Assembly: GCA_963585895.1 (NCBI GenBank)
Contig: OY757904.1
Location: 71,045,139 to 71,109,138 of the forward strand
Direction of reading: 5' to 3'
Source: Sepioteuthis lessoniana
Lineage: Eukaryota > Mollusca > Cephalopoda > Myopsida > Loliginidae
Length of the DNA stretch: 64,000 nucleotides
Below the pieces are notes generated by a model, which did no database searches, had not been told where the DNA came from, and saw nothing but the letters and a program-made list of their open reading frames with translations. A program made the translations under genes and the position numbers. Within the stretch, counting starts at the first letter, position 1, and each line of letters opens with the position of its first letter. Positions 1 through 12,015 of this stretch are shown here, one piece after another.

Positions 1-2820
1 TTATCTATTCTCGTTTTGATTTGATTCGTTCTCATGGCGTTGTTTTGTACCGCTATTAGAATAGATTCTGTTTCTCTTTTAAAGTTTCCTTTTCTTGGCC
101 ACGTCCAGGTTTTCTCGAGCAATATGTCATATATTAGTCCTTTAAAGCGTCCATAGAGTTGTTTTTCTTCACATTTTTATTTCCTAGTTATTGTCATTCT
201 GTTGGTCACCGTGTTGTCAGTATCGTTCTTGATGGGTGCAATCACTCCTCCTTCATGTTTTTCTATGTAGTCTTTGAGTCGTTGTATCGATGCGTCAACA
301 CTGTGTTCAATGCTGGTAAGTCCCCTCTATCAATGTCGTCTCTGGGATGCAGTGACTTATGCATGGTCATCAGTTTCCTTGTTCTTTGGTCTATTTGCTT
401 AAGTTCATCTCTGGTCTACTTCAGAAAGGGTCCGGAATATCTAACGCGAGATACAGCCCAGGTATTTATTCCTTTGATAAGGTTTTTGCTTGACAGTTTT
501 TTCCTGAGTAGCTTTCTAGTTTGTATGAGATATTCTTTCTTAATTTCGACTTTCATTTCCACTTGTTTGATGTCATCAGCCTCTTAGTTGCCCAAATATT
601 TGTAGGTTTCGTTTTCTCGGAGTGTTCTAATTTTGTCTTGACTTGGTTGTTCCATTTCGTCAATCTTGTGTCGTTTTCCAATTTCATTACAATCATGGCA
701 CATTTTTCAATACTAAATTCCATTCCTATGGCCTGAACGTATATATTAGAGTTTTCAGATCTTTTTCATTTTTTGCGAATAGTTTGATGTCATCCACGTA
801 CATTAGGTGATTGATCGTTTCTTGCAATCTACTGAATTTGTATCCGGCAGTGCATTTTCTGAGTATGTGGTTACGTGACATATGAATAGTAACGGTGATT
901 GTGCATCTCCCTGGAAAATACCTCTTTGCTTCAGCTAAGCTTCTTCCTTCTGATGTCAATTCCACTCTCCAGGTTTTCATGGTTTTCTCGGTGAAGTTTA
1001 TGACTTCATATGATATTTTGTACATTTTGAGGCAGTTAATTATCCAGATTCTTCAGAACCATATCATATGCCTTTTTGTAGTCAATCCAGGCCATAGCTA
1101 GATTCTCCGTCTGGTCTTGCTCTCGTTTAGGATATGTTGATCTATTTAAAGTAACTCTGATGTGCCTTAGGATCATTTACGGTATCCTTTTTGCTCCTCA
1201 GGCGACAACCTGCAGATTGTTGCCGAGTAGTACATCTCATCCTTTACTTGTGCTGTTAACATTTTCCACATCATCGGTTGGCAAGTTATTAGTCTGTAGT
1301 TACTTGGAGCAGTTCCTTTGCTTGGGTCCTTTTGGATCAATGTCGCCTTTCTTTTAGTCATCGATTCAGGTACTAATGCTCCTTGTAAGCATATGTTCAT
1401 ATTTGGTGCTTGTCTGTCGTGAATAGAGGTGAATTTCTTGAACCAGAAACCATGTATTCCAACATGGCCTGGCGTTTTCCTGTTTGATATTTTCTTTAAA
1501 ATTTCGATTTGTGTAAATCGATGTGCATTTCCGCTTTCGGGCCTTTTTCAGGCCCTTCTAATTCTTTAGTCATATTTTTTATCCATTCGGCTTTTCCGTT
1601 ATCTTTTCTTTGATGCCATAGTTTTTTTCCAAAATCGTTCGCTTTCTTTTGCATCCAGTTGTTGATATGTTTCCGATTCATCTCCTCGCAGTTGATTTTC
1701 TTTCGTTGTTTTGGAATGTCCTGTTTTGTGTGTATTGTTTTACCCTTTGTCAATATCTCTTTAATCTTCTTTCTTTCGCCAGTACTTTCTGTTTTATTTC
1801 CTCAAGTTGTACTGTTATTTTTTTCGTGTTGCCTTTTCCTTTTTGTTACAACATATTCCAGCGTCTTTTGGTTTCATCATTTTTGCTTAATTTCGTAGAT
1901 TCTTTATTTGTGCTTCCAGTCGAATTTCCTATCCTGGTTTGGATTTGTTCTCTGAGTTTTTGAAGGGGAATCCCAATTTTCTCATAAAACTAATTTGGCA
2001 CCTGTATAAATTGGTTCATTTAGTTCGGTTATATCATTCATTGATATGTAAGGTAGCTCTTGATTTATTTTATTCCTTTCGGTCTAAACTGTTTTCAAAT
2101 CTATGTTTGTTAATGATGGCAAAGAAGTATTTTCACGGTTCGTAATTCTTTGTAAATTTTCTAGATTTAACTTGTGTTATTTTGATAGTGTTTTTTAAGG
2201 GTTGCTTTATTGTGAATTATTTGGTTGTTTGGTGTTTCCATTTTTCGAAGTTTGCAGTTCATTTCTCTTAGGTGGTTCTTGTTTGACAACTCTTGACGTG
2301 TCTGGGACTGTATCATTACCTTGTTGATTATTCATTTTCCGATGTATTTCTAATAATTTAAGGTCAGAAATCCAACTTTTTTGGTCTATTGTTCTAACTT
2401 GGTTGGCAATTCTTTCCAGATCTCTATCATTCTTTTCCTATATCCTCTTTGTGAAGGGCTGCTCCTAAAATAGCAGTGTAATGGAAGTTGATTGTATTCT
2501 CTAGTTCATGTTTTGCATTTAGGGAACTAGTTGTGGTGGTTCCTTACGTCATCATTCATGTACCTTGAAAAAGAGAAGCCAACATTCGCTGGATGACTAT
2601 CCCACTTCTCATGTCGGCTATCAGTAGAGAACCCGCCGATCATGACACCAAAGCTTGTTGCCTGGATCCCACGTTGTGTAATATTGTGATTCGACATTTT
2701 TTTCATGGGTGGTGTATTGTGGCTATACCTGACCCAGGGGTTGTTTTTTATCTGCGCACCTAACACAGATGTGACCAAAAACAGTCACGCTGACTATTCA
2801 TGAACAGCGGGTAACCAAAA
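1..2820 (-). pseudogene. Long decayed RLE-type LINE (Dong/R4-like), cut by window start
   Basis: Reading leftward on the minus strand gives the ordered parts of a non-LTR retrotransposon polyprotein: a 5' segment (2520-2820) shared with the copy at 21.1 kb, a lysine-rich linker (about 1500-2100), reverse transcriptase fingers with LIQKDPSKG and CQPMMWK (1173-1400), and the RT catalytic box MYVDD at 789-803. A segment downstream of RT with KLMTMHK and LHPRD follows near 340-400, and a W-RKGNFKRETES piece near 60-110. The zinc-knuckle and endonuclease end would lie beyond base 1. Many stops and frameshifts separate the readable pieces, so it is dead. The matching plus-strand copy at 28.8-30.5 kb confirms the identity. 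Dong/R4 clade assignment is from recalled family resemblance; RT-LINE identity is firm. Confidence 0.85.
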
Positions 2821-4270
2821 AAAGTTTAAAACCCTAAGTTTTAACATAGGGAAAGTCCGTTGTCCAGCTATTTGTTATCTTACTTCTCAAACTAATGGCC
2901 TGAGCAAGTTTCAGTTTCCTATATGACCTATATGGTTTATATTTAGTGTTTTATTTTGAGACTTTATTTCCAAAGCGGCTGGTCATATTTTTACTATGTA
3001 AAAGGCTTCTGATGTCTTTCCGGTTGAATTGAGGGCGGTAACTCCTTAATGCTTTTAGACTAGCAGGTGCGTATGAGCACGGTAAAATTAAAATCTTTCG
3101 TGTTTTCGAAATAGTCAAGTTAAAAAGAATTTGGGGGGATTAATAGACTCTTTATTTAAAAATACAATAGTTCACCAAAAAATCAATTTTTTTTTTAAAA
3201 TTAAAGACATTTTACTGACCCGATTTTCTCTGAACACCACATAGTGTAGATTTCTTTAGCTGTCCTTAGCGGTATAATTTCTGTTATCTAACTAGTAAGC
3301 GAACAGAATTTTTTTATATATTTAGACGTCACGCGACTTTCGAGAATTTTCCATTCTAAAGCTGTTTTTTTTTGGTGATTTTTTCATTATCCTCATATTC
3401 TAAAAACACTTACTTCAGGTGCTTATGACTGAGTTTAGCGCGGTAAATTTAAACAAATCTTTCGTGGTTTCGAAATAGTTTAGCTGAAAATAATTTGGGG
3501 GAGTAAAAGACTCCTCAGTTAAAAATACAATAGTCCACCAAAAGATTTTACAACGGAAAAATCAATGCTTTTTTTTTTAAATTAGAGATATTTACTGACC
3601 CAATTTTCTCCGAACACACATAAGGAACATTTATTTAGCTTCCCACGTTGTTTAATATTTGAATTTGACATTTTATCAAAGGTGGTGTATTGTGGCTAAA
3701 CCAGACCCAGGGGTTGTTTATTATCTGCGCACCTGACACAGGTGTGACCGATGACACTTATGTTGACTGTTCATTGACAGCGGGTCACAAAAAAAAAAAA
3801 AAAAAAAAAAGATTTAACTAAGTTAAATTCCACTGACTTACTCTTATGGTGTATTTCAGAACGTGTATCTGACCAAACGTCAGTCATTCCCGTGTTATCT
3901 TTATGTTTTGTATTGTATTTACTGCCCGATTTTAAAATAATTCTGTTAAACTGGTAATGTTATAATAAATACTAAGCTCCTGATATTTTCCCTTGTATGG
4001 AGGATGGGAAAAATTCCAATATTTTCAGTCTACAAAAACACAGATTTCCTTAGATAGACATTAGTGCCAAAAGTGTTATAGAGAAAATGAGCTGCTAAAT
4101 TTAAAACAAATCTGTTCTGTCATTTCAAAAAAATTTAGCTGAAATGAAATTTGGGGATTTATCAAGTCCTCATTTAAATACAAATGTTAAGCTAAAGATT
4201 TTACGAAAAACGAAAACCAATGTTTAAATAAAAGACTGTTACAAAAACCTTATTTCTTTGAGCATAACTT
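2670..4270. repeat. Diverged tandem monomers upstream of the minus-strand LINE
   Basis: Two modules recur. Module P occurs at about 2670-2815 and again at 3640-3790; both share GGTGGTGTATTGTGGCTA, CCAGGGGTTGTTT and ATCTGCGCACCT. Module Q occurs at about 3060-3250, 3425-3640 and 4085-4265; copies share a CGAAATAGT..AATTTGGGG core, ATACAATAGT(T/C)CACCAAAA and ACTGACCC(G/A)ATTTTCTC. A weaker spacer similarity (CTGAT..TTT near 3010 and 3980) suggests P-spacer-Q units. Because the LINE reads leftward, these lie on its 5' side. They may be its promoter or 5' UTR monomers, or an unrelated satellite. Confidence 0.6.
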
Positions 4271-4740
4271 ACTGCAATAGACTTATTTCGTCTTCTTACG
4301 TCGGGCTTCGTAATGTTTTTGACTTTTCGTTGCTTTTGGGAGTGGGTATTTAAAAAAATGTTCAGCACGTGGAATTCAAGAATATTTTTTCAAAAACTTA
4401 TTTTCTTTTTTTTTCTTGGGTTGGGGATTTTTTCTTCCCTTTATTTTATTATTTTTTAAATTTACGTTCTTTATTTTATTTTAATTTAAAATTAAAATAA
4501 AGTTTTAGGTTTTAATTTTAAAATAAGTTTTTGGTTTTGTTTTATTTTTAGTAATATTTTCGGAAAAAATTCCCTTTGACGATAAATATAACATTATTGG
4601 GGCTTTATCTCTATCTTTTAGTCGGATGAGTTTTTAAAAGACGACATAAAGTTAAGATTGCAATGCCTAATATTTTCAGTGATTTAGAAATAGAGTAAAA
4701 TTTTACATCAATGTAGGATAAAATTATTGAAATAAATTAT
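4271..4740. other. AT-rich stretch, nothing recognised
   Basis: Runs of T and A and short TTTTAATTTAAAATTAAAA palindromic stretches only. No open frame or repeat family that I recognise. Confidence 0.5.
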
Positions 4741-4789
4741 TAATATTATTATTATTAGTAGTAGTAGTAGTAGTAGTATTGAAATAGTT

Positions 4790-4834
<45 letters not shown>

Positions 4835-4863
4835 GGGAGAGAGAGAGAGAGAGAGAGAGAGGA
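4741..4863. repeat. Compound microsatellite (ATT)n(TAG)n..(CA)n(TA)n(GA)n
   Basis: ATT and TAG triplets to 4779, then (CA)n 4790-4808, (TA)n 4808-4834 and (GA)n 4837-4862, read directly. Confidence 0.97.
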
Positions 4864-5034
4864 GATGTGTTGGGTATTTTATCACTGTTCGTAATTATTA
4901 GAGAAGAGCAGGTACTTTGAATCTTTAGGTTATGTCAACTGTGCAGGAAACTAGAGTCTGTTTGTGTTAGGTACTCTTCGTGAGAAAAGCAACCTCACGA
5001 CGGTGTAATTTGGAACCAGCATGTTGTACTGCTT

Positions 5035-5995
5035 AACATTCAAGCTGAAAGCTACAATACGAAACTTTTCGAGTGACAGTCTAACAGTGCAGAAGATTTG
5101 AAGAGAATTGGATGATGGCAATTGTGATTACGAAGTACTACATCTCAGAAGCCTCACTCTGATCGTTTTGATAATAATAGAAGTTATGAATTTCTTGGTA
5201 AGATTTTTACCATTATTGGCTGGAATACCAGCAGGTTAATCAGGTTCATAGACAGGAACGTGGGAGATTCTATTTTTTATCAGGCAGCAACTGTATGAAG
5301 AAATTCGGTATTTCTCATATAAGATTAGAAAAAGCCATTTTTTTTTATCACCGTCCATAAAGGACAAAGGAAAATCCGTGCTGCAAAGCTTTTCAACAAA
5401 TTCAACATCCCTCCAATCGAATATGTTTTAGTTTTTCTTGGATATGACAATTTCTGCTCCTACCACTCAGAGAACTCACAGAACAAGTGTTGATTTAGTC
5501 TGCCTCAGAAGATATACCGATAGAGATGAAATTCAAGGATTCAACCCTCATAATGATGTTCGGGGTGTTCACTAGCGATAGTGAAGTTATCCCCTTATCC
5601 ATCTTCTCATATAGTGTCACTAAACTCTGAGGCTTACATCTAGTGTCTGGAGGAGGTAATATTTCCATGAACAGGGTGGCTGTTGGAAGTCCCGACGTCT
5701 GGCAAAATGATTTTACATCGGTCAACAGTGTTCGCTATGAGAAAGTTTCGGAGACCATATCGCTTTTAACATCTGGCTGCCTACCTCCCTGATTGCAATC
5801 CCCTATTTTATTATGAGTGGAGTACGATTGAGCAAGAGACCAGTAAAGTTCCCGCCAACAAAAAGATTAACTGAAGGCAAAGATAATGGGAGTATTTACC
5901 AATTTAAACAACCAGTATCTCGGAAAAGCTTGTGAGATATCCCTAAATCGTCCAGAGACCGATGTTCTAGCCACTGACAATTTCTTTGAATGAAT
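5035..5995 (+). pseudogene. Decayed mariner/Tc1-superfamily transposase
   Basis: Piecing together short plus-strand reading frames gives fragments in the order expected for a mariner-like transposase: an IRY-SY segment followed by a lysine-rich stretch near 5300-5400, then MMFGVFTSDSEVIP near 5550-5590, EAYI-CLEEV near 5630-5660, and VGSPDVWQNDF near 5680-5715, where the usual catalytic QD now reads QN. A CLPP..CNP..YYEW-like region around 5780-5820 is where the final acidic catalytic block sits. A tail reading KAKIMGVFTNLN and DNFFE follows at about 5875-5990. Stops and frameshifts are frequent and I found no terminal inverted repeats. The identification rests on recalled resemblance to transposases abundant in mollusc and arthropod genomes. 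Confidence 0.5.
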
Positions 5996-6118
5996 TTAAT
6001 CTATTGTATTTTATGAAATTTTCCTGTAATTTTGGTAAGTATATCTCATAAAAATGAGATATCAGTGTTATTTTTATTTTTGCATGAAGTAGATAATTCA
6101 TACATCACACCCTCACGT

Positions 6119-6119
6119 G

Positions 6120-6194
<75 letters not shown>
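6119..6194. repeat. Compound microsatellite (CA)n(TA)n(GT)n
   Basis: A self-complementary tract: (CA)n, (TA)n, (GT)n. The two halves can pair with each other as one hairpin. Confidence 0.97.
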
Positions 6195-6196
<2 letters not shown>

Positions 6197-6199
6197 TAC

Positions 6200-6734
6200 G
6201 AATTAATTAATAAGTAATGGAAATTATGCCAAAGGAATTGCTATTAAGATTTGAAGCTTTCATTTTTACTATTTCAAGATAATCAAAGTTCTTCGGTAAT
6301 TTCATGTCCCAAAAATCTGTCAACATGACGTTCTTCACTGACCGCTGCTCCTGGAACGTTTTCTTTACCCAAGATCCTGTGGGGTTTTTTTTCTCTATAT
6401 ATTTTCTTTTAAATCATACTCAGAGTGACAAATATATCTTGTGCCCATTTGTAAAAAAAATTGGCAGAAACATTATTCTCATTACATCACAGTCCTCTGT
6501 AAATTTACTTTGGTTGAACTTCCCAGACACCAAAAAGTTAATGACAAAACTCTGTCATGCCTCGAGAAATCGTTTTAATTTCCCGCCGACTTAAATAGTC
6601 GCAAAGCAAGTATTTTATGAGAATTTCGCCATAAACTAATTCTAAAGCAATGCAGTAATTGCTTTAGATGAAAAATACCTTATATAAAACGAAAATAATT
6701 TTTTTAGGAAATTCCCTTCATCTACTGAAACCCT

Positions 6735-6776
<42 letters not shown>

Positions 6777-7675
6777 GGGGGGTGTTTGTGCTTATATCAT
6801 TACGTTATGTTGAAAATAACCAAATGCTATAAAACTAACTACTTAGAGCACGCGTCATTTAGAATCGCCAAGATAGCAAAGTAAGTTTTTAAAAAAAGAC
6901 AAGAGACCTGTTAGGAACATATCTTATTAAATAGATTCGAGTTTCAACGATGTATTGCTTCTGGAGGATATTAGTGAATGGTGGTACGTTCAATGTAATT
7001 CCTTCCCTTTGCCGAAAGTTTATACTTAGAAAATAATGAAAATTAGGACTTTAAAAAATCAAGGAATAATCAAAACTTGATTATCAGATTCACAATCATT
7101 TATTTATCTATGTATATAATTGCTGCTCCAATCGAATAGTTTTTTAAAGAATGAGTGATATTCTTTGAACCTTTAGAGAAATCAAACAGAACCTATTCTT
7201 TCTCCTTCTCTGTATTTCTTTTTTTTTTGTTCTAACTAAATCAATAAGAAATATTGTAATATTACATTCCTTTCACGAACTATTTTGGTTAACAACCTTT
7301 AAATGTGCATTGTAATTGCCTTACTTTAGAATTTTTTTTAAACTAAATTTCTTAGAGAAGAGATAGCAGACGTATTTTGTATAATTCTGTTATCAACGAA
7401 CGTTTTATAGAACTTTTATTTTCAAATCAATTTTCCCGATTAAATCTACTTTGAATTTTTACTTAATTTTAATAAACAAAGTTACTTGAAAAATAAACTG
7501 TTGATAACGGGCAATATAAGTTATACATTTATAAATGACAGCGTAATTCATACAGATATTGTTCTTGCGTTTAACTACATAACTGAGGTTAGATGTGATG
7601 TTTGTTATAAAATACGCAAATAATGGCGGTGCGTTTCACTTAACTATTATCGTCATAGAAAATGTAAAGCTTCAT
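6200..7675. other. Unassigned AT-rich DNA with one (TA)n(GT)n tract
   Basis: The only clear feature is a (TA)n(TG)n tract followed by a G run at about 6737-6783. Reading frames are short and show no recognisable domain. Confidence 0.5.
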
Positions 7676-7679
7676 TTCA

Positions 7680-7885
7680 AGCTAATTCCCTTGGGAAAAT
7701 CATGAATCTATCTCTCCTCCCTTGCCCAAATATGTGTAAATAGCTGGATAGACTGGCTTCTTTAGCCTTAGTTAGGCAACCAATTTAAGAGAAAGAAAAC
7801 TCTGAATTCAAACCAGTCAGACTCCACAAACAAATTGAGCATGAGTCACGTCTTGACCGTGGCTGGGCGGGGATAAAGCTCAGAA
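7680..7885 (+). repeat. SINE-B, 5'-truncated copy
   Basis: It matches the body of the complete copies at 41.3 and 62.2 kb: TTCCCTTGGGAAAA, TAAATAGCTGGATAGACTGG, GAAAACTCTGAATTCAAACC and a final GTCTTGACCG..GGGCGG. The tRNA-like head is missing. The short minus-strand frame across it is not a gene. Confidence 0.7.
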
Positions 7886-7889
7886 TTTT

Positions 7890-9005
7890 ACGATTGCGCT
7901 GTGCAGAGATTTTTAAAAAGAAAGCTCTTATTTTCCATACATGTAAAATAATTTCCTCATCTCTAAGCATCAGTAATATTTTAATACTGAACTGGAAATA
8001 GTTTGAATATTTTTTAAATAATATAATATCTTGTAAAGGAGCTTTATCTTTGGTTGGTTTATCGCGAACAATTGCTTTATTGCTAGAATAAAGTCAATAT
8101 CAATTTCCTCACATCGTAAATGTAAATATTTATACTGCTTACTTGACACAACAATACTGAATAGAACATATTAAATTACCAAAAATTTTAATCAATTGAA
8201 TTGATTTTAATAGTATTTATTGCATCTAAGTTTCCGTTGTTTTTTTTTAAATTTTGTTTTACTTATTTATTTTTTTCAGTATCTATAGTGTTCTTTTGTT
8301 GAAATTAGTAAGCAGAAAGAATTTTTAAAAAATCACCTCTCTTTTAGATTAACTATTGTCAGATGAACTACAGCGATATATATTCTAAAATCATAATGGT
8401 TGATAATGAATCATCAAATAAAAATGTAATATAATATTACTTCTAATTCTTCTAAGATGTGAAATGAAAGCAATAACATCGATTACAGTCAAATAACGCT
8501 AAAAGTAACTGTCTCCAGAAGATCACTAAAATATGAGCAGTGATTAGGCTGCTTAATGCTTCAGTTTGGTGACTAATTCTTAATAGCAAGCATGGGAGCA
8601 ACGTAAAGCATATACTAATGGGAAAAAATTATGAACCTATTACTTCTAGTTTTATTGAAAAAGAGTTAACACAAATAAGAAAACTACCAAAGAAGACATT
8701 TAAGGTGATAATGAATTAATTCATTTTTAATATGAAGTGAATTTATCGAGAGATTTTGGGGAGCAAAATGATTCTTTTAGACATGCTATTTGTCAGTTTC
8801 TCTCACTATTGAATGGTAATATCTTCCCTGTCAATCTTAATTACTTACCACAGCATGTCTTCGATGGAAAATATATTACCAAACAAATTTTTCTTTATAA
8901 TATGACATATATTCAGTTGGATTTTTAATCAGGACTTTGTGCGGGTCAGAATATTATTGTAATCAGTTGTCTAAATTAGTGAAACGAAGCTTGATGATTT
9001 TTATC
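7890..9005. other. Unassigned AT-rich DNA
   Basis: No supported gene or repeat. The short frames at 8737-8928 and 8937-9170 have low-complexity or repeat-derived content. Confidence 0.5.
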
Positions 9006-9009
9006 ATTC

Positions 9010-9245
9010 AGGTTTTCGGACTATTTATTGTTTTCATCTTTATCGTTATATTCAAAACGTTTCGGCCGATATGTCCTCCGGCCCTCTTCAGGTGTTTCTT
9101 GTTGAACTCGGGAACTTCCACGGAACTTTGTAAATCATTAGGAGGTTGCAGATTCAATCCTGACTGCTAGCAAGTAACAATACAGGAATTCTTATCACTC
9201 ATACCCGGTTTTGGTTAACAGCTAGCAAATGTTTCTTTGCAGGAA
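9010..9245 (+). repeat. Repeat D copy (possible tRNA-derived SINE)
   Basis: Shares with 38.1-38.5 kb a GGCCGATATGTCC-type stretch ending CTTCAGGTGTTTC, then AATCAT..GGAGGTTGCAG(A/G)TTCAAT(T)CC. The second block resembles a pol III box B. Only two copies were found, so family identity is tentative. Confidence 0.5.
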
Positions 9246-9249
9246 TTTT

Positions 9250-10095
9250 TGCGATAATTCTTTTCTCTTTTGTTGTATTCTGGTTAGTGTACATAAGTAG
9301 TAGTAATTATAAGACAAATTACAATATGTGAGGAAAATAGTTATATTTACAGGAAAGAGTATTTACAAGAGAGAGACTGTTAGTTATAAGAACATAGGAT
9401 TAGTGATAGAGTAAGGACATACTTCAACAATAGGAACGGCTCTTCTGGTCTGACTCTTATTTATTCTCAGACTGATCTACGCAACGGCTCTATGTGGCAG
9501 ATGGAACAGCTCATTATGCTGAAAGGGTAGGTGATACCCAACATATTTGAGCCTTTTTCTGATAGTTCCTGGAGTCTTTCCACCACTTGTGTTTTTAAAA
9601 CTTTAGCCTACTTCACCGATTAGAGTATTTGTTGGGCTAAACAAGCTCAATCAAATATTATCGTAAAAAATGAATAAAATGATATGATTAGATGCAGTTT
9701 CCTGTTAATTATTAAGATAATGAGTTGAAAATATATTACATTAAAATCAGCTACTCGAATTAAAAGAGATGAAAATTTGATTATTGCTGAGAGTTTAATC
9801 GTGGTTTTTATCACCGGTAATGCTTTCATACATCCGTGATGTATCCCGCCAAGGTGTTGAGATAAAAATAAATGGAATTAAAATGTACGAAAACTATGAA
9901 TGTTCCAAATGTGGAAGTATTTGATTGGTTAAAAATCACCTTTCGAAAACGCTATTTTAAACTTATTTCAAACACTAAATTTTAATCTATATAGTGAAAA
10001 CATATGACCTTTTTTTAATTTTTCAATTTGGCATCAAATGACAGCTAAAGTTCCGGCTAAATTGTTATTTATCAAGCTTTATTTAGATATATCCC
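9250..10095. other. Unassigned AT-rich DNA
   Basis: No gene, RNA or repeat recognised. Direct reading gives only short frames. Confidence 0.5.
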
Positions 10096-10099
10096 GGTC

Positions 10100-10345
10100 A
10101 GCAAGGTTTAGATTATTCTGACCGTGTTTTCAACAGAGAGGGAAACCTGTAAACAGAGATTTCCTGTTTATGATACACAACTGTATCTGGCTTTGAGGCT
10201 ACAGTCCTGAAGTTCTGGGGAGTGTAGAATACATCTAAATTTCCATTGCACACAGTTTCGCTTTGACCAGTAGTTTTAAGGTTTCATTTCTGGATGAAAT
10301 ATATCCGTTTAAAACTATTTGATGCCATATAACCATGGATTAATT
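10100..10345 (+). repeat. Degenerate retroposon E copy
   Basis: Weak collinear match to the head of retroposon E: the CTGTA..CAGAG block, a GATACACAACTGTATC block, GTTCTGGGGAGTGTAGAATAC and CCATTGC..C..GACC. No minisatellite tail visible. Confidence 0.4.
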
Positions 10346-10771
10346 GTATTAGAAAATAGTTACTTGAAGCAAAAATTGTTAACTAAGGATTATCATAACT
10401 TACTTAAAACAATATAAATGTGCGCAAACAATGGTTTTTATCAATAGGTTTGCTTTCATAGACTTTTTATTTAACAGTATATCAATATTTGTTGGTTATT
10501 TAATTCCAAAGCTATTCTTGATGAAGAGTATCAGTGATGCTATTGACGTTTAGTACTTGATAAGTATAATTGATATCATATAACTGCGTGTAAAAGAAAA
10601 CAAAAGAAGCAAACTCTACAAACATATAATCATAAATGTACAATGAACGAAGTTTCCTAACCTCCAGACATAAAATAATAGACAATAAATGATCATGCAG
10701 ATAGAAATAATTAGCCAAACAATCACTAGCTTACATATGTCAGAAAAGTTTTAGTTTACTTTAAGTATTTT
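10346..10771. other. Unassigned AT-rich DNA
   Basis: Nothing recognised. Confidence 0.5.
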
Positions 10772-11140
10772 CTGTTGCTTATTTGGTCACGCATGTAAGT
10801 TTTGAATAGATTCCTTGTTGCTTAATTTCAGTTTTCCAGTGGAAACTAGAGCGTTCCGTGTGCCATGAACGTAAGTCGTGGGTCAGGATGTTAATAAGAA
10901 AGATTTACTTTTATTTACCCCAAGAACATTAGTTGTCTGACAATCCATTCTGTTGCTTAAGTGGTCAACCATCTAACTTTTGAACATATTCATTTTTGCT
11001 TAACATCGGTGAGCTAGCTGGAATCGGTGCGTTCAGCGTGACGTGGAGTTAAGACACATACAAGTAAGTTGTTATTTAGCAAGCTCAGCTTTGATATGCC
11101 ATAAAATTTCTTACTATATCTTTGGAGACCTAAATAGTCA

Positions 11141-12015
11141 CCTTGCCCAGTCAACTGGGTCTATAGAATACACCGACTTTTTCTCGGCAGAGGGGTAAGA
11201 GCCCCAACGAGTTTCCTGGATATGACACTAAACAATATGATGGTGAATTCCAGTAATGCTGGAGCTTTAGGGAATGCAGAGTACCTCTTCAGTGCCATTG
11301 CTCCCAGGTCCACTCCGGCCCAGAGTGGTAGCAACTGATATCTATGGGTTAAATAGAACTAAACCGATGTTTCTTGAGTTTACTGTTTTTGCTATTTAAA
11401 GCGCATATTTATGCTGAACTGAATTGTTTAAGATAGAACTGTTTTGACATCTAAACTGTGTACTTATGCTAAACTGAATTATCTGAAATAAAACTGTTTC
11501 GACATTAACTTTGTGTATTGCCCGGTTGGGGTTGTAGAATACACCTACTGCACCTCTGTAGAGGGGTAGTCCCCTCACCCCAACGAGTGTCCTGGATATG
11601 ATACTAAACAATCTAATGGTAAGCTTCCAGTGATGCTGGAGATTTGGGAAATGCGGAGCAACCTTTCCTTGCCATTGCTCCCAAGTCCACTTTGGCCCGG
11701 AGTGGTACTACCTAATCGGACCCTATCTATGGGTTAAATAGAACTAAACTGCATGCTTATGATAAACTGAATTGTTTTAGATAGAACTGTTTTGCTATTT
11801 AACTGTGTATTAACAAAATCTATACTCACGCTAAAATGGACTTACTCAATTAGAACTGTTTCAATAAACTGAATAGCTTGAAATTGAGATGTTTTTGACA
11901 ATTAAACTGTGTACTCATGCTAAACTGAATTGTTTGAAATAGAACTGACTATTTGCTTAAAAATGGTTTTAAAAAGGTTGATATGTAATAAAAACCAACC
12001 AACCAACAAACCATC
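11141..12015 (+). mobile_element. Retroposon E, tandemly duplicated, with minisatellite tail
   Basis: Starts near TTGCCCAGTC and contains two direct copies of a roughly 250-bp head (11143-11380 and 11517-11745). Each head has TAGAATACACC, CAGAGGGG or AGAGGGG, CAACGAGT, CTGGATATGA(C/T)ACTAAACAAT and GCCATTGCTCCCA. Each head is followed by a minisatellite built from CTAAACTGAATTGTTT and AGAACTGTTTTGAC words. The end reads GTTGATATGTAATAAAAACC plus (AACC)n, a retroposon-like tail. A TAGTCA hexamer occurs on both sides (11135-11140, 12016-12021) and is a plausible target duplication. No coding capacity was seen and the family is unknown to me. Confidence 0.7.
11385..11960 (+). repeat. Minisatellite inside retroposon E
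   Basis: Roughly 55-60 bp units containing (A/C)TTATGCTAAACTGAATTGTTT, GAAATAGAACTGTTTTGAC and ATTTAAACTGTGT. There are about two units at 11390-11515 and about four diverged units at 11735-11960. The same units appear inverted at 46.08-46.23 kb and at the window end. Confidence 0.8.

Noticed and set aside
159..736. Hydrophobic plus-strand frames at 0.16-0.74 kb that look like membrane proteins
   Set aside because: They are antisense to the minus-strand LINE polyprotein, whose Lys/Glu-rich codons read as Phe/Leu/Ser on the other strand.
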